Shown: in pieces, positions 9,055-17,300 of the stretch
Numbering within the stretch: position 1 is the first letter of the stretch
Layout: each line of letters opens with the position of its first letter
Assembly (NCBI GenBank): GCA_023251455.1
Contig: JAHEYT010000029.1
Span: 79,231-143,230, forward strand
DNA from: Bacteroidota bacterium
Lineage (GTDB): Bacteria > Bacteroidota > Bacteroidia > Bacteroidales > Prolixibacteraceae
DNA length: 64,000 nt
Direction: 5' to 3'
Notes under the pieces: generated by a model
What the model was told of the DNA's origin: nothing
Database searches by the model: none
Seen by the model: the letters and a program-made list of their open reading frames with translations, nothing else
Position numbers and translations under genes: made by a program

Positions 9055-9120
9055 TAAGCCATGACATGTAAAATTCAATAGATTGGAATCTTCATGTCAT
9101 GGCTTAATTATGTTTTTTTT
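9055..9120 (+). terminator. Hairpin terminator after the first susD
   Basis: A perfect 14-bp stem (9055-9068 with 9093-9106) carries a 24-nt loop and is followed a few bases later by a run of eight T (9113-9120). The sulfatase start lies 32 nt further on, so partial read-through into it is likely. Confidence 0.7.
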
Positions 9121-9151
9121 AAATCAAAACAAGTCATAAAATGAAGATGTT

Positions 9152-10564
9152 ATGAAGCTTAATAAAGTTCTTCCAGTAATAGGAATGTCCTTAACCGGTC
9201 TGATAACTAATCCGGCTGTTGCTCAAAATAAACCAAATTTTGTTGTTATTTTTTTGGATGATATGGGTTATGGCGATTTATCTTGTAACGGGAGCAGAGG
9301 ATATAAAACGCCAAACATTGATCACATGGCAAATAATGGGATTCGGTTTACGAATTTCTATGCTGCTCAGGCTGTTTGTGGCGCATCAAGGGCAGGATTG
9401 CTGACTGGTTGTTATCCGAATAGGATTGGAATTTCTGGCGCTCCAATGCCCAATTCACCTGTTGGAATTAGTTCAAAAGAAGAAACAATAGCAGAAGTAC
9501 TTAAAAAAGTTGGTTATACTTCAGCCATATTTGGTAAGTGGCATTTAGGCGACAATAAAAAATTCCTTCCTACTCATCATGGGTTCGATGAATATTTTGG
9601 GATTCCCTATTCTAATGATATGTGGCCCAACCATCCGCAAATCAAAAGTTTTCCTGACTTGCCTCTAATTGAGGGGGATTCTGTAGTCGAACTAAATCCT
9701 GACCAAAGCCAGTTTACCAAAAGGTTCACTGAAAGAGCGGTCAACTTTATTAACAAAAGCAAGAAGAAGCCATTTTTTCTTTATTTGGCGCACCCAATGC
9801 CACATGTCCCAATTTTTGCTTCCGAAAGGTTTAAGGGGAAAAGTGAGCAAGGACTTTACGGTGATGTTATGATGGAACTGGACTGGAGTGTTGGCGAAAT
9901 CCTTGCAACACTTAAGAAGAATGGGATTGAAAAAAATACATTGGTAATTTTCACTTCAGACAATGGTCCCTGGATAAATTATGGAAATCATGCCGGGAGC
10001 ACCGGAGGATTAAGGGAAGGAAAAGGCACTTCGTGGGAGGGTGGACAAAGAGTCCCCTGCATTATGCAATGGAAAGGAGTAATTGCTCCAGGACAGATAT
10101 GTAACAAACTTGCATCAACGATTGATTTTTTACCAACTTTTGCACAGTTGAGCAATGCTGAACTTCCTGCCAATAAAATTGATGGAGTTGGGATTCTTCC
10201 TTTGTTAAAAAGTGAGGACAATGCAAATCCACGAAGCCATTTCTTTTATTATTATCAGAAAAATAGTCTTGAAGCTGTAACAGATGGTAAGTGGAAGCTT
10301 GTTTTTCCACATAAATTCCGGACGTACGAGAATAATCAACCGGGGCAGGATGGCATGCCGGGGGCAGTTTCTGAGGGAACTACTGAATTAATGTTATTTG
10401 ACTTGCGTCGCGATCAAGGAGAGCGCTACGATGTAAAAGTTATGCATCCTGAAGTTGTTGCAAAACTACAAAAGATCGCTGATGAGGCTCGCGAAGATTT
10501 GGGGGATGATTTAACTAATAATCCGGGGAAAAACCGAAGGGAGCCAGGAAAGTTGTCTCAATAG
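9152..10564 (+). CDS. Exported sulfatase with CGASR active-site motif
   Basis: This 470-residue alkaline-phosphatase-fold sulfatase has a Sec signal peptide (cleavage after AVAQ, residue 25). It shows metal-binding Asp residues in FLDDMGYGD (36-37), the formylglycine motif CGASR at 76-80, GKWHLG near 130 and a second metal site in FTSDNGPW near 270. The Cys would be oxidised to formylglycine by a maturation enzyme not present in this window. CGASR departs from the common CxPSR with Ala in place of Pro, a tolerated variant. It probably removes sulfate from a glycan brought in by the adjacent SusCD pair. It lies 14 bp before the second sulfatase. The S1 subfamily is not assignable by eye. Confidence 0.93.
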   Translation: MKLNKVLPVIGMSLTGLITNPAVAQNKPNFVVIFLDDMGYGDLSCNGSRGYKTPNIDHMANNGIRFTNFYAAQAVCGASRAGLLTGCYPNRIGISGAPMPNSPVGISSKEETIAEVLKKVGYTSAIFGKWHLGDNKKFLPTHHGFDEYFGIPYSNDMWPNHPQIKSFPDLPLIEGDSVVELNPDQSQFTKRFTERAVNFINKSKKKPFFLYLAHPMPHVPIFASERFKGKSEQGLYGDVMMELDWSVGEILATLKKNGIEKNTLVIFTSDNGPWINYGNHAGSTGGLREGKGTSWEGGQRVPCIMQWKGVIAPGQICNKLASTIDFLPTFAQLSNAELPANKIDGVGILPLLKSEDNANPRSHFFYYYQKNSLEAVTDGKWKLVFPHKFRTYENNQPGQDGMPGAVSEGTTELMLFDLRRDQGERYDVKVMHPEVVAKLQKIADEAREDLGDDLTNNPGKNRREPGKLSQ

Positions 10565-10578
10565 AAAATAAGGATAAA

Positions 10579-12696
10579 ATGGAATTAAACTATATTAAGC
10601 TTGTCGTTGCAACTTTTGTAACCGGAGCAATTTTCGGACAGGAAATCCAATCTCAAACTAGAAAACAACCTAATATTATTTTCATTTTAACCGATGATCT
10701 GGGTTGGGGAGATTTGGGATATCAATTTCAAAATCAACGTGCTAAATTAAATGTGCGGAGCGAACCTTGGACAAAAACACCAAATCTGGATTTGCTGGCA
10801 AAACAAGGAGTTCAATTGCCTAATCATTATTGTCCGGCTCCCGTATGTGCACCATCAAGGGCATCGCTAATGTTAGGTCAGCATCAGGGACATGCCAATG
10901 TACGCGATAATCAATTTGATAAGGCGCTCGACAATAACCATACTATAGCCACAGTGTTAAGAGCAGCTGGTTACTCAACTGCTGCTATTGGGAAATGGGG
11001 CTTACAAGGTTTGGGCGAAAGGAAATCAGATCAGGAAGTTGGGAATGATGAATCTGATTGGATAGCTCATCCATTAAACCGTGGATTTGAATATTTCATG
11101 GGTTATATGCGTCATATTGATGGTCATGAACATTATCCAAAGGAAGGCATTTACCGTGGCAAAAAAGAGGTGTATGAAAACCGAAAAAATATCGCTGAAG
11201 ATTTAGATAAATGTTATACCGCAGACCTGTGGACCGCTGCCGCAAAGCGATGGATCACGGAGCAAACTCAGCAAAAGAAAGCTGAAAAACCTTTTTTTTG
11301 TTTTCTTGCCTATGATACACCGCATGCAACAATAGAACTGCCAACTCAAGCTTATCCCGAAGGTGGCGGCCTGAATGGAGGTTTGCAATGGCTTGGCCAA
11401 CCCGGACACATGATTAATACAGCTTCAGGTATTGTTGATTCTTGGATTCATCCTGATTATAACAATAAAACCTATGATGATGATAGAAATCTGGCAACTC
11501 CTGAAGTCGCCTGGCCTAATGTCTATAAACGATATGCAACCAGCACCCGCCGGATTGATAGTGCTGTTGGTGATCTAATCCAATTACTAAAAGATCTGAA
11601 GATTGATGATAATACCATGATTGTATTTACAACAGATAACGGGCCTTCAAGAGAATCGTATCTGGCTGAAAATTTTGAGCCTAACTTCTTTAATAATTTT
11701 GGGCCTTTTGATGGCATTAAGCGAGATGTACTCGAAGGTGGTGTACGTGTTTCTGCACTTGCGTACTGGCCTGGTCATTTTCCTGCCGGACGTGTAGTTA
11801 AAACATCAAGTTCATCATATGACTGGTTACCCACTTTTGCACAAATGGCCGGAGTTCCGGCTCCTGCTATAACTGATGGGGTTTCCTTGCTCCCTTCGCT
11901 TACCGGCATTGGAAAACAAAGAGAGAGTTTTACTTATGTAGAGTATAATGGTGGAGACAAAACTCCTGATTACGACGAATTTTTACCAAAGCATCAGGGG
12001 AAAGAGCGCAAACAAATGCAAATGATTCGTCTGAATGACTTTGTTGGATTACGATATAACATCGGTTCTCATAATGATAAATTCGAAATTTTCGACATAT
12101 CGAAAGACCCACAACAAGCGAATGATTTAAGCGAAAATCCAGGCATGGAAGTCATTCAGCAAGAAATGAAAGATAGGGTACTTCAATCTCGTCGTCCAAA
12201 CAATTCAGCTAAACGCCCATATGATGAAGAACTTGTTCCTGCAATTTCGGTATTAAAAACCACTACAGGAGTTGAATGGAAAGCCTTTCAAGGTAATTTC
12301 CCTTGGGTGCCAGATGTGGAAACACTTATGCCTTCCGAAACAGGAACAACTGACTGTCCTAATATATCTATAAATAATAAGCCTGATATTCAAACACTTT
12401 TCTTTGCCGGATATATCCAGATACCGGCTGACGGAGAGTACACTTTCTTCCTGAATACTGAATGTGGTGCTTTCCTTCGCATTCATGATGCTGCTGTTAT
12501 TGATGCAGATTTTGGTTATACGGGCGGAACAGGGCGTAAGGGAAATATCAGGCTAAAAGCTGGATTACATCCATTCAAGTTGTATTATACAACTAAATCA
12601 GTAGCAAAACCTTTCCTGGATTTTCAATGGAGCGGACCTGAAATAAGCAAACAACCGTTGCCATCCTCTGTTTTTCTGAGGAATGTTAAAATTTAA
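10579..12696 (+). CDS. Exported sulfatase with C-terminal PA14-like domain
   Basis: This 705-residue protein has a signal peptide (cleavage after about residue 20-26), a sulfatase catalytic domain up to about residue 530 and an extra C-terminal beta domain of about 130 residues. Catalytic signatures are LTDDLGWGDLGYQ (Asp39-40), the canonical formylglycine motif CAPSR (90-94), AIGKWGLQG and FTTDNGPSRE. The tail (FFAGYIQIPADGEYTFFL, then GLHPFKLYY, FLDFQWSGPE) is PA14-like, a fold often used for carbohydrate binding. It is probably co-transcribed with the 470-residue sulfatase and acts on the same substrate. The length is well above a plain sulfatase because of the appended domain. Confidence 0.93.
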   Translation: MELNYIKLVVATFVTGAIFGQEIQSQTRKQPNIIFILTDDLGWGDLGYQFQNQRAKLNVRSEPWTKTPNLDLLAKQGVQLPNHYCPAPVCAPSRASLMLGQHQGHANVRDNQFDKALDNNHTIATVLRAAGYSTAAIGKWGLQGLGERKSDQEVGNDESDWIAHPLNRGFEYFMGYMRHIDGHEHYPKEGIYRGKKEVYENRKNIAEDLDKCYTADLWTAAAKRWITEQTQQKKAEKPFFCFLAYDTPHATIELPTQAYPEGGGLNGGLQWLGQPGHMINTASGIVDSWIHPDYNNKTYDDDRNLATPEVAWPNVYKRYATSTRRIDSAVGDLIQLLKDLKIDDNTMIVFTTDNGPSRESYLAENFEPNFFNNFGPFDGIKRDVLEGGVRVSALAYWPGHFPAGRVVKTSSSSYDWLPTFAQMAGVPAPAITDGVSLLPSLTGIGKQRESFTYVEYNGGDKTPDYDEFLPKHQGKERKQMQMIRLNDFVGLRYNIGSHNDKFEIFDISKDPQQANDLSENPGMEVIQQEMKDRVLQSRRPNNSAKRPYDEELVPAISVLKTTTGVEWKAFQGNFPWVPDVETLMPSETGTTDCPNISINNKPDIQTLFFAGYIQIPADGEYTFFLNTECGAFLRIHDAAVIDADFGYTGGTGRKGNIRLKAGLHPFKLYYTTKSVAKPFLDFQWSGPEISKQPLPSSVFLRNVKI

Positions 12697-12779
12697 ATTA
12701 CTATGAGTTAATAATAGTTACAGAATTTAGTTCGTGTATAAAGTTAAAGTCTGAATCGTATTTATTCTCTGGCTCTCCC

Positions 12780-12909
12780 GGATATGTAATTCGGGGGTAA
12801 CAGACTTGGAATTGCAATTTCGTGCCCTGCTCTTCTGGATATGCCCAAAATTTGCATCCACTGGTGACGATTGGCAATCGGCACCTTTTATCCAGAGATT
12901 TATAATCCT
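12780..12909. repeat. Run of degenerate short palindromes resembling GGATTTGCAATCC
   Basis: Five related imperfect palindromes lie every 22-39 nt: GGATATGTAATTCGG (12780), GGAATTGCAATTTCG (12808), AAAATTTGCATCC (12847), GATTGGCAATCGG (12869) and GAGATTTATAATCCT (12895). This resembles a degraded intergenic repeat family of Bacteroidota. It explains why a 62-codon minus-strand frame stays open here. No convincing gene lies in 12697-13151. Confidence 0.5.
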
Positions 12910-12944
12910 ATACAAAATTAAAAGTTAGATCGGAATTTAACTTT

Positions 12945-12977
12945 ACCCCTTTGTCCGCAATGACAAGGGGTTTTTTC
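12945..12977 (+). terminator. Terminator copy A, upstream of the unknown gene
   Basis: The arms ACCCCTTTGTC and GACAAGGGGT pair around CGCAAT with one bulged base, followed by TTTTT. It probably ends transcription from the sulfatase side. A close copy lies at 14143-14176. Confidence 0.75.
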
Positions 12978-13021
12978 TTTTCAAATTACCCCATCATACA
13001 TCTACACCCCAATTATTTATC

Positions 13022-13050
13022 AACAAAATTTACTTGTTTATAATTTTGTT
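13022..13050. promoter_or_regulatory. Inverted repeat with a -7-like box before the unknown gene
   Basis: AACAAAAT (13022-13029) and ATTTTGTT (13043-13050) are inverted about a 13-nt spacer. The right arm overlaps TAATTTTG (13041-13048), a match to TAnnTTTG. No clear -33 element is seen. It could be promoter plus operator about 100 nt before the gene. Confidence 0.3.
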
Positions 13051-13151
13051 AATAAATAATCACTGTTAAATATCAATTTATCAGTCGGATTGTCAGAACT
13101 TGTATATGTAAAATTTAACTAACATTTTTTTTCACTCTAAATCACAAAATT

Positions 13152-13898
13152 ATGGCAAGTAATTCTGAAACCGGCCATGCTAAAAATGTGGCCAACTTTG
13201 AACAACTCATTGTTAAATGTACCTCGTACAACGGATCTTTTAATCCTTCCAATCCGGCAATCCAACCATCTGCTTTGCAAAACACCTTAGCTCTGGCTAA
13301 AGAGTGTATTGCAGGGGTTAATGGGGCTGAAGGGATTCTATCCAATGCGATTGCATCTCGTAGCCTTGCATTTAAACCTTTTAGCAAGCTAATTACCCGA
13401 ATCAGCAATGCCGTGAAAGCTTCGGGGGCTCCTCAGCAATCTGTCGATCAGGTATTGAATCTGGTTCGCAAACTACAAGGTCGCAGGGCCACACCTAAAA
13501 AAACTGAGGAAGAAAAGCAGGCAGCCCTGGAGGCCGGTAAAGAAATTGTTGAGGTATCTTCTTCCCAAATGAGTTTCGACAGTCATTTAAATAATTTCGA
13601 CAAACTGATTAAATTGTTGGTAACGGTTCCGGAGTATGCCCCCAACGAAAATGAATTAACTATTTCGGCGCTAACTGCTTATTATGAAGATTTAACTTCA
13701 AAGAATCTAGTTGTAATTAATGCCAGTACTGCGCTAAAGAATTTACTTATCACCAGAAATGAGCTTCTGTATAAAGACACTATCGGCATGGTGAATGTAG
13801 CCAACTCAGTGAAAATTTATCTCAAGTCGGTGTTTGGCGCAACAAGCCCCCAGTTTAAGCAAGTAAGCTCCTTAAAGTTTACAAATTACAAGCAATAA
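13152..13898 (+). CDS. Protein of unknown function with internal duplication
   Basis: This 248-residue cytoplasmic-looking protein has no signal peptide or membrane segment. I recall similar hypothetical proteins in other Bacteroidota, starting like MASNSETGHAKNVANFE, but know no function. The two halves look related: VANFEQLIVKCTSYNGSFNP (about 14-33) aligns with LNNFDKLIKLLVTVPEYAPN (about 148-167), and SKLITRISNAVKASG with NSVKIYLKSVFGA. The halves are joined by a charged lysine/glutamate-rich linker (about 112-135). Both are predicted helical. It stands alone between two near-identical terminators and is followed at once by a 21-nt repeat array. Nothing ties it to the glycan genes. Confidence 0.8.
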   Translation: MASNSETGHAKNVANFEQLIVKCTSYNGSFNPSNPAIQPSALQNTLALAKECIAGVNGAEGILSNAIASRSLAFKPFSKLITRISNAVKASGAPQQSVDQVLNLVRKLQGRRATPKKTEEEKQAALEAGKEIVEVSSSQMSFDSHLNNFDKLIKLLVTVPEYAPNENELTISALTAYYEDLTSKNLVVINASTALKNLLITRNELLYKDTIGMVNVANSVKIYLKSVFGATSPQFKQVSSLKFTNYKQ

Positions 13899-13900
13899 GT

Positions 13901-14089
13901 TGCAGTAGCCATCAGCTTTTCAGAAATGAGCCTTGGTAAATGTGTAATAGGCGTTGATTAATTTGTAATAAGCATCAACAATGTTGTAATAGCCATCAGG
14001 AATGTTGTAATAGTCATTGGTAACTTTGTAATTTGTCTTGGTAAAGTTGTAATAGCCATTCACTTTTCTGTAATACCGTTTATGCTTTT
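13901..14089. repeat. Tandem array of nine 21-nt units
   Basis: Nine consecutive units of exactly 21 nt start at 13901, 13922, 13943, 13964, 13985, 14006, 14027, 14048 and 14069. The consensus is close to TGTAATAGCCATYRGTAANTT. The first two units are the most diverged, and the TGTAAT core is kept in the last seven. The array begins two bases after the stop codon of the unknown gene. Because 21 is divisible by three, it continues in phase as a hydrophobic heptad like VVIAIGN. On the minus strand it is open as a YYN-type heptad but lacks a start codon. It lies before terminator copy B. Confidence 0.85.
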
Positions 14090-14142
14090 TATTTCAGTGC
14101 TGGTATTCGTTAGATCAGGCTCCAAATAAATCATTTTAGTTT

Positions 14143-14176
14143 ACTCCCTTTGTCCGCAACGGCAAGGGGGTTTTTG
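14143..14176 (+). terminator. Terminator copy B, downstream of the repeat array
   Basis: ACTCCCTTTGTC and GGCAAGGGGGT pair around a CGCAAC loop, followed by TTTTTG. The sequence is a near copy of the terminator at 12945-12977, including the same loop bases. Confidence 0.7.
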
Positions 14177-14187
14177 TTTTTCATTTT

Positions 14188-14213
14188 AACCAAATCATAT
14201 TTGGTTATCTTTA
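14188..14213. promoter_or_regulatory. 19-bp palindrome overlapping a -7-like box
   Basis: AACCAAAT-CAT-ATTTGGTT (14188-14206) is a perfect inverted repeat. Its right end runs into TATCTTTA (14206-14213), one base from TAnnTTTG. This fits an operator over the promoter of the downstream GH2 gene. No -33 element is obvious. Confidence 0.35.
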
Positions 14214-14270
14214 GATCAATTTTTTTTTAGGATGACCCTTTTAAATTTCTAAAACAACTAATATAACCTT

Positions 14271-14342
14271 ATGAAACGAGCCATGAGTAAAACTTTCTCA
14301 CACACGAGGATGACTGGTGGGCGAGTTCCATATGGCAATTAA
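14271..14342 (+). CDS. Possible 23-codon leader ORF before the GH2 gene
   Basis: ATG at 14271 to TAA at 14340-14342 encodes MKRAMSKTFSHTRMTGGRVPYGN. It is basic, has no membrane segment and ends 18 nt before the GH2 start. Codons look normal and the position fits a leader peptide, but such a short frame can arise by chance. I know no match. Confidence 0.3.
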   Translation: MKRAMSKTFSHTRMTGGRVPYGN

Positions 14343-14360
14343 AAAACAAATTATAAACAG

Positions 14361-17300
14361 ATGAAAAAACTATTCATTTCAAGCTGCATTCTTTTTGCGA
14401 TGTCTTTTTCTGTTTTGGCGCAGAAAACAGGCTTCCTGAACAACCTCCCCAATTACATTGAAAACACTTCTGTTTTTGAATTGAATCAAGAAGAGGGACG
14501 GGCTTATTTCATTCCGGGAAAGCACATTTCTCTGAACGGAAAATGGAAATTTTTCTATTCGGATACTCCCGACGGAATTCCTCAGGATTTCTATTCTGAA
14601 AAATTTAATGATGCCAAATGGCCTTTGCTTGATGTTCCATCGAACTGGGAAATGAAAGGCTACGGCGATAAGATGTTCCGCAATGTTCATGCGCCGTTCA
14701 ACGTATTGCCGCCTAAAAATATGCCAATCCGGAGTTATGGTGGTCGTGCCCCGAAAGATTTTAATCCGTTTGGTGTAACTGTTCCTTCGGTTCCTGAAGA
14801 ATATAACCCAACCGGGGCATATCGCTTATCATTTACTTTACCGGCAAATTTCAAGGGCGAAGAAACTTTCATTCGATTCGAGAAAGTAGCTTCTGCATCT
14901 TTTATCTGGGTCAATGGTCAGGAAGTGGGTTACAATGAAGGAGCCCAGGAGCCTTCGGAATACAACATCTCCAAATATCTTCGTCCGGGCAAAAATACGT
15001 TATCAGTTTTGGTGTTGAAATTTTCTGATGGCTATTACCTGGAAGGTCAGGATTACTGGCGACTGGCCGGAATCTTTGATGATGTTTGGTTGTATTCAGC
15101 TCCAAACGAGCGGCTATTCGACTGGCAGGTTAAAACCGATTTGGATGCCACTTATACTGATGCCAAGCTTGACATAAAAGTGGATGTCAAAAAATACAAG
15201 GAATCGCCCACTATTGTTTGTTCGGTTAAAGCTCAACTGTTTGATGGTAACAACCAATTGGTCACAGAACTTTCGAGCGAAAAAGTCGCACTGGATAAGG
15301 CCGGTAAAACGCAATTCGGGTTGCAGAAAAATATTTCAAATCCGAAGAAATGGACCTCGGAAACACCCAATCTTTACACTTTGAAAATGCAGTTGCTGGC
15401 CGCTGACGGCACGGTGAAAGATCGGAGCGAAACCCGGATTGGCTTCAAGGAAACCGAAATCCGTGGCGAAACATTTTACCTGAATGGTGTTGCGGTAAAA
15501 GTTAATTCGCAGAATACGCACATGCAGCATCCTGTATTGGGGCATGTGATGAACGAAGAAACGATTCGCAAAGACTTTGAGATATTGAAGCAATTTAATT
15601 TTAATGCGGTACGAATTTCGCATTATCCTCCCGTTAACAAATATCTTGAACTGGCCGATGAATATGGTTTATTCATTATTGATGAAGCGGGCGTTGAATC
15701 ACATGCTTCCGAATATGTGTCAACGATGCCCGAATTCACCGAAATGTATAAGGAGCGTGTTCGTCAGATGGTTTTAAGAGACCGCAACCATCCGTGTATT
15801 CTGTTTTGGAGCGCCGGTAATGAAAGTGGTGAAGGCTCAAATATTGGTGAAGTTATAAAAGAAGGGAAAAAATATGATCCGACGCGGTATTGGATGTACG
15901 GCGGGAATGCTTATGCCCATCCGGCAGAAGATATTATAGGGCCACGTTATCCTTCGCCGATTGAACTCGAGATGCAGGTAGGCGTTTGCCCCGACAGTAC
16001 AGATATCCGTCCATCGTTTATGGATGAATATCTTTCGGTAGCAGGAAATGGCGGCGGCGGACTCGACGACTATTGGCGTGTAATTTATTCACATCCGCGT
16101 ACAATGGGTGGCGCAATCTGGGATTTTGTAAGTCCCGGGCTGAAAGAAAGGGCGCGGCTTTTATCAGATTCATCACCAAACAATACTCCTGCACATTTGA
16201 TGGGGAATGCAAAACTCCTGAAAGGTACGACCGGAAATGTGCTCGATTTGAACGGACATGATCAATGGGTTGAAGTTTACCGCCAGAATAATGTAGAACT
16301 GAATGGAAATAAACTCACCTTGACTTGTGATGTTTATCCACGGAAACTGGTCAGCAGTTCCGGATCGTTTATCACCAAAGGAAACTACCAGTTCGGATTG
16401 CAGCAACGCGGAAAAGATTCGCTTGATTTTTACATCTACACCGATAAACAATACATTCTCAGGACTGGACTGCCATCAAACTGGGAAAATAACTGGCACC
16501 AGTTAACTGGTGTTTACGATAGCAAAACGTTGACCATTTATATCGATGGCAAAGCAAACGGGTCAATACCTGCTTCAGGAAATATCAGTAATTTCCCATT
16601 TCCTGTGAATATTGGCCGCAATGCTGAGGAACACGGACAGGAAACCCATGTTTACATTTGCGATGCACAGATGGACAATGTTGGCATCTTTAACGAAGCT
16701 ATTCTCCCCGGAATATTTGATCCGAAAAAGGCTGCCTTGTGGCTCGATTTTGAAAAGGAATCGGATCAGGGAACTTATTTCAGCTATGGAATTGGAGCGC
16801 GTACTTACGGAAGCATTTGGCCTGATAGAAAACCTCAGCCCGAAATGTGGCAAATGAAAAAATCGGTTCAGCCACTTTCCCTTAAACTGGTCGATGCTGA
16901 AGCTGGCTGGGTTGAAGTCTGGAACCGAAATAACTTTCTGGACGCCTCGCATTATAAAACCCGTTGGTTTCTCGAAGCCGATGGTGAAGTCATACAGCAA
17001 GGTGAATTGAATTTGCAGGTGCCGGCACAAACTAAAAAACTCATTCAGATTTCTTATCAAAAACCTTCAATAAAACAGGGAAAAGAATACCGGATTACGG
17101 TAAGTTCTACTTTAGTGAAAGACGAATTATGGGCCAAAGCAGGTCATGAGGTTTCGTGGGATCAACTGGAATTGTCCTGGTTTCAAAAATTGGAAGTTGA
17201 TCCGGTGAAACCAAGTTCTGATCTTAAACTGGATCAAACCGGTGCCGAAATTTCAGTTTCAGGATTAGATTTCAAGTATATTTTTGACAAGAAAAGTGGT

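Noticed and set aside
12727..12915. 62-codon minus-strand gene
   Set aside because: It is composed of degenerate intergenic repeats, has no recognisable domain, and the open frame is explained by the repeat composition.
13901..14089. CRISPR array
   Set aside because: Units are contiguous 21-nt tandem repeats without unique spacers, and there are no cas genes.
13901..14089. Minus-strand protein of YYN heptads
   Set aside because: The frame has no start codon, and openness over about 54 codons is expected from a repeat of length divisible by three.
16575..17060. 161-codon minus-strand frame inside the GH2 gene
   Set aside because: It is fully antisense to a well-conserved enzyme and shows no domain; it is a shadow of the coding sequence.
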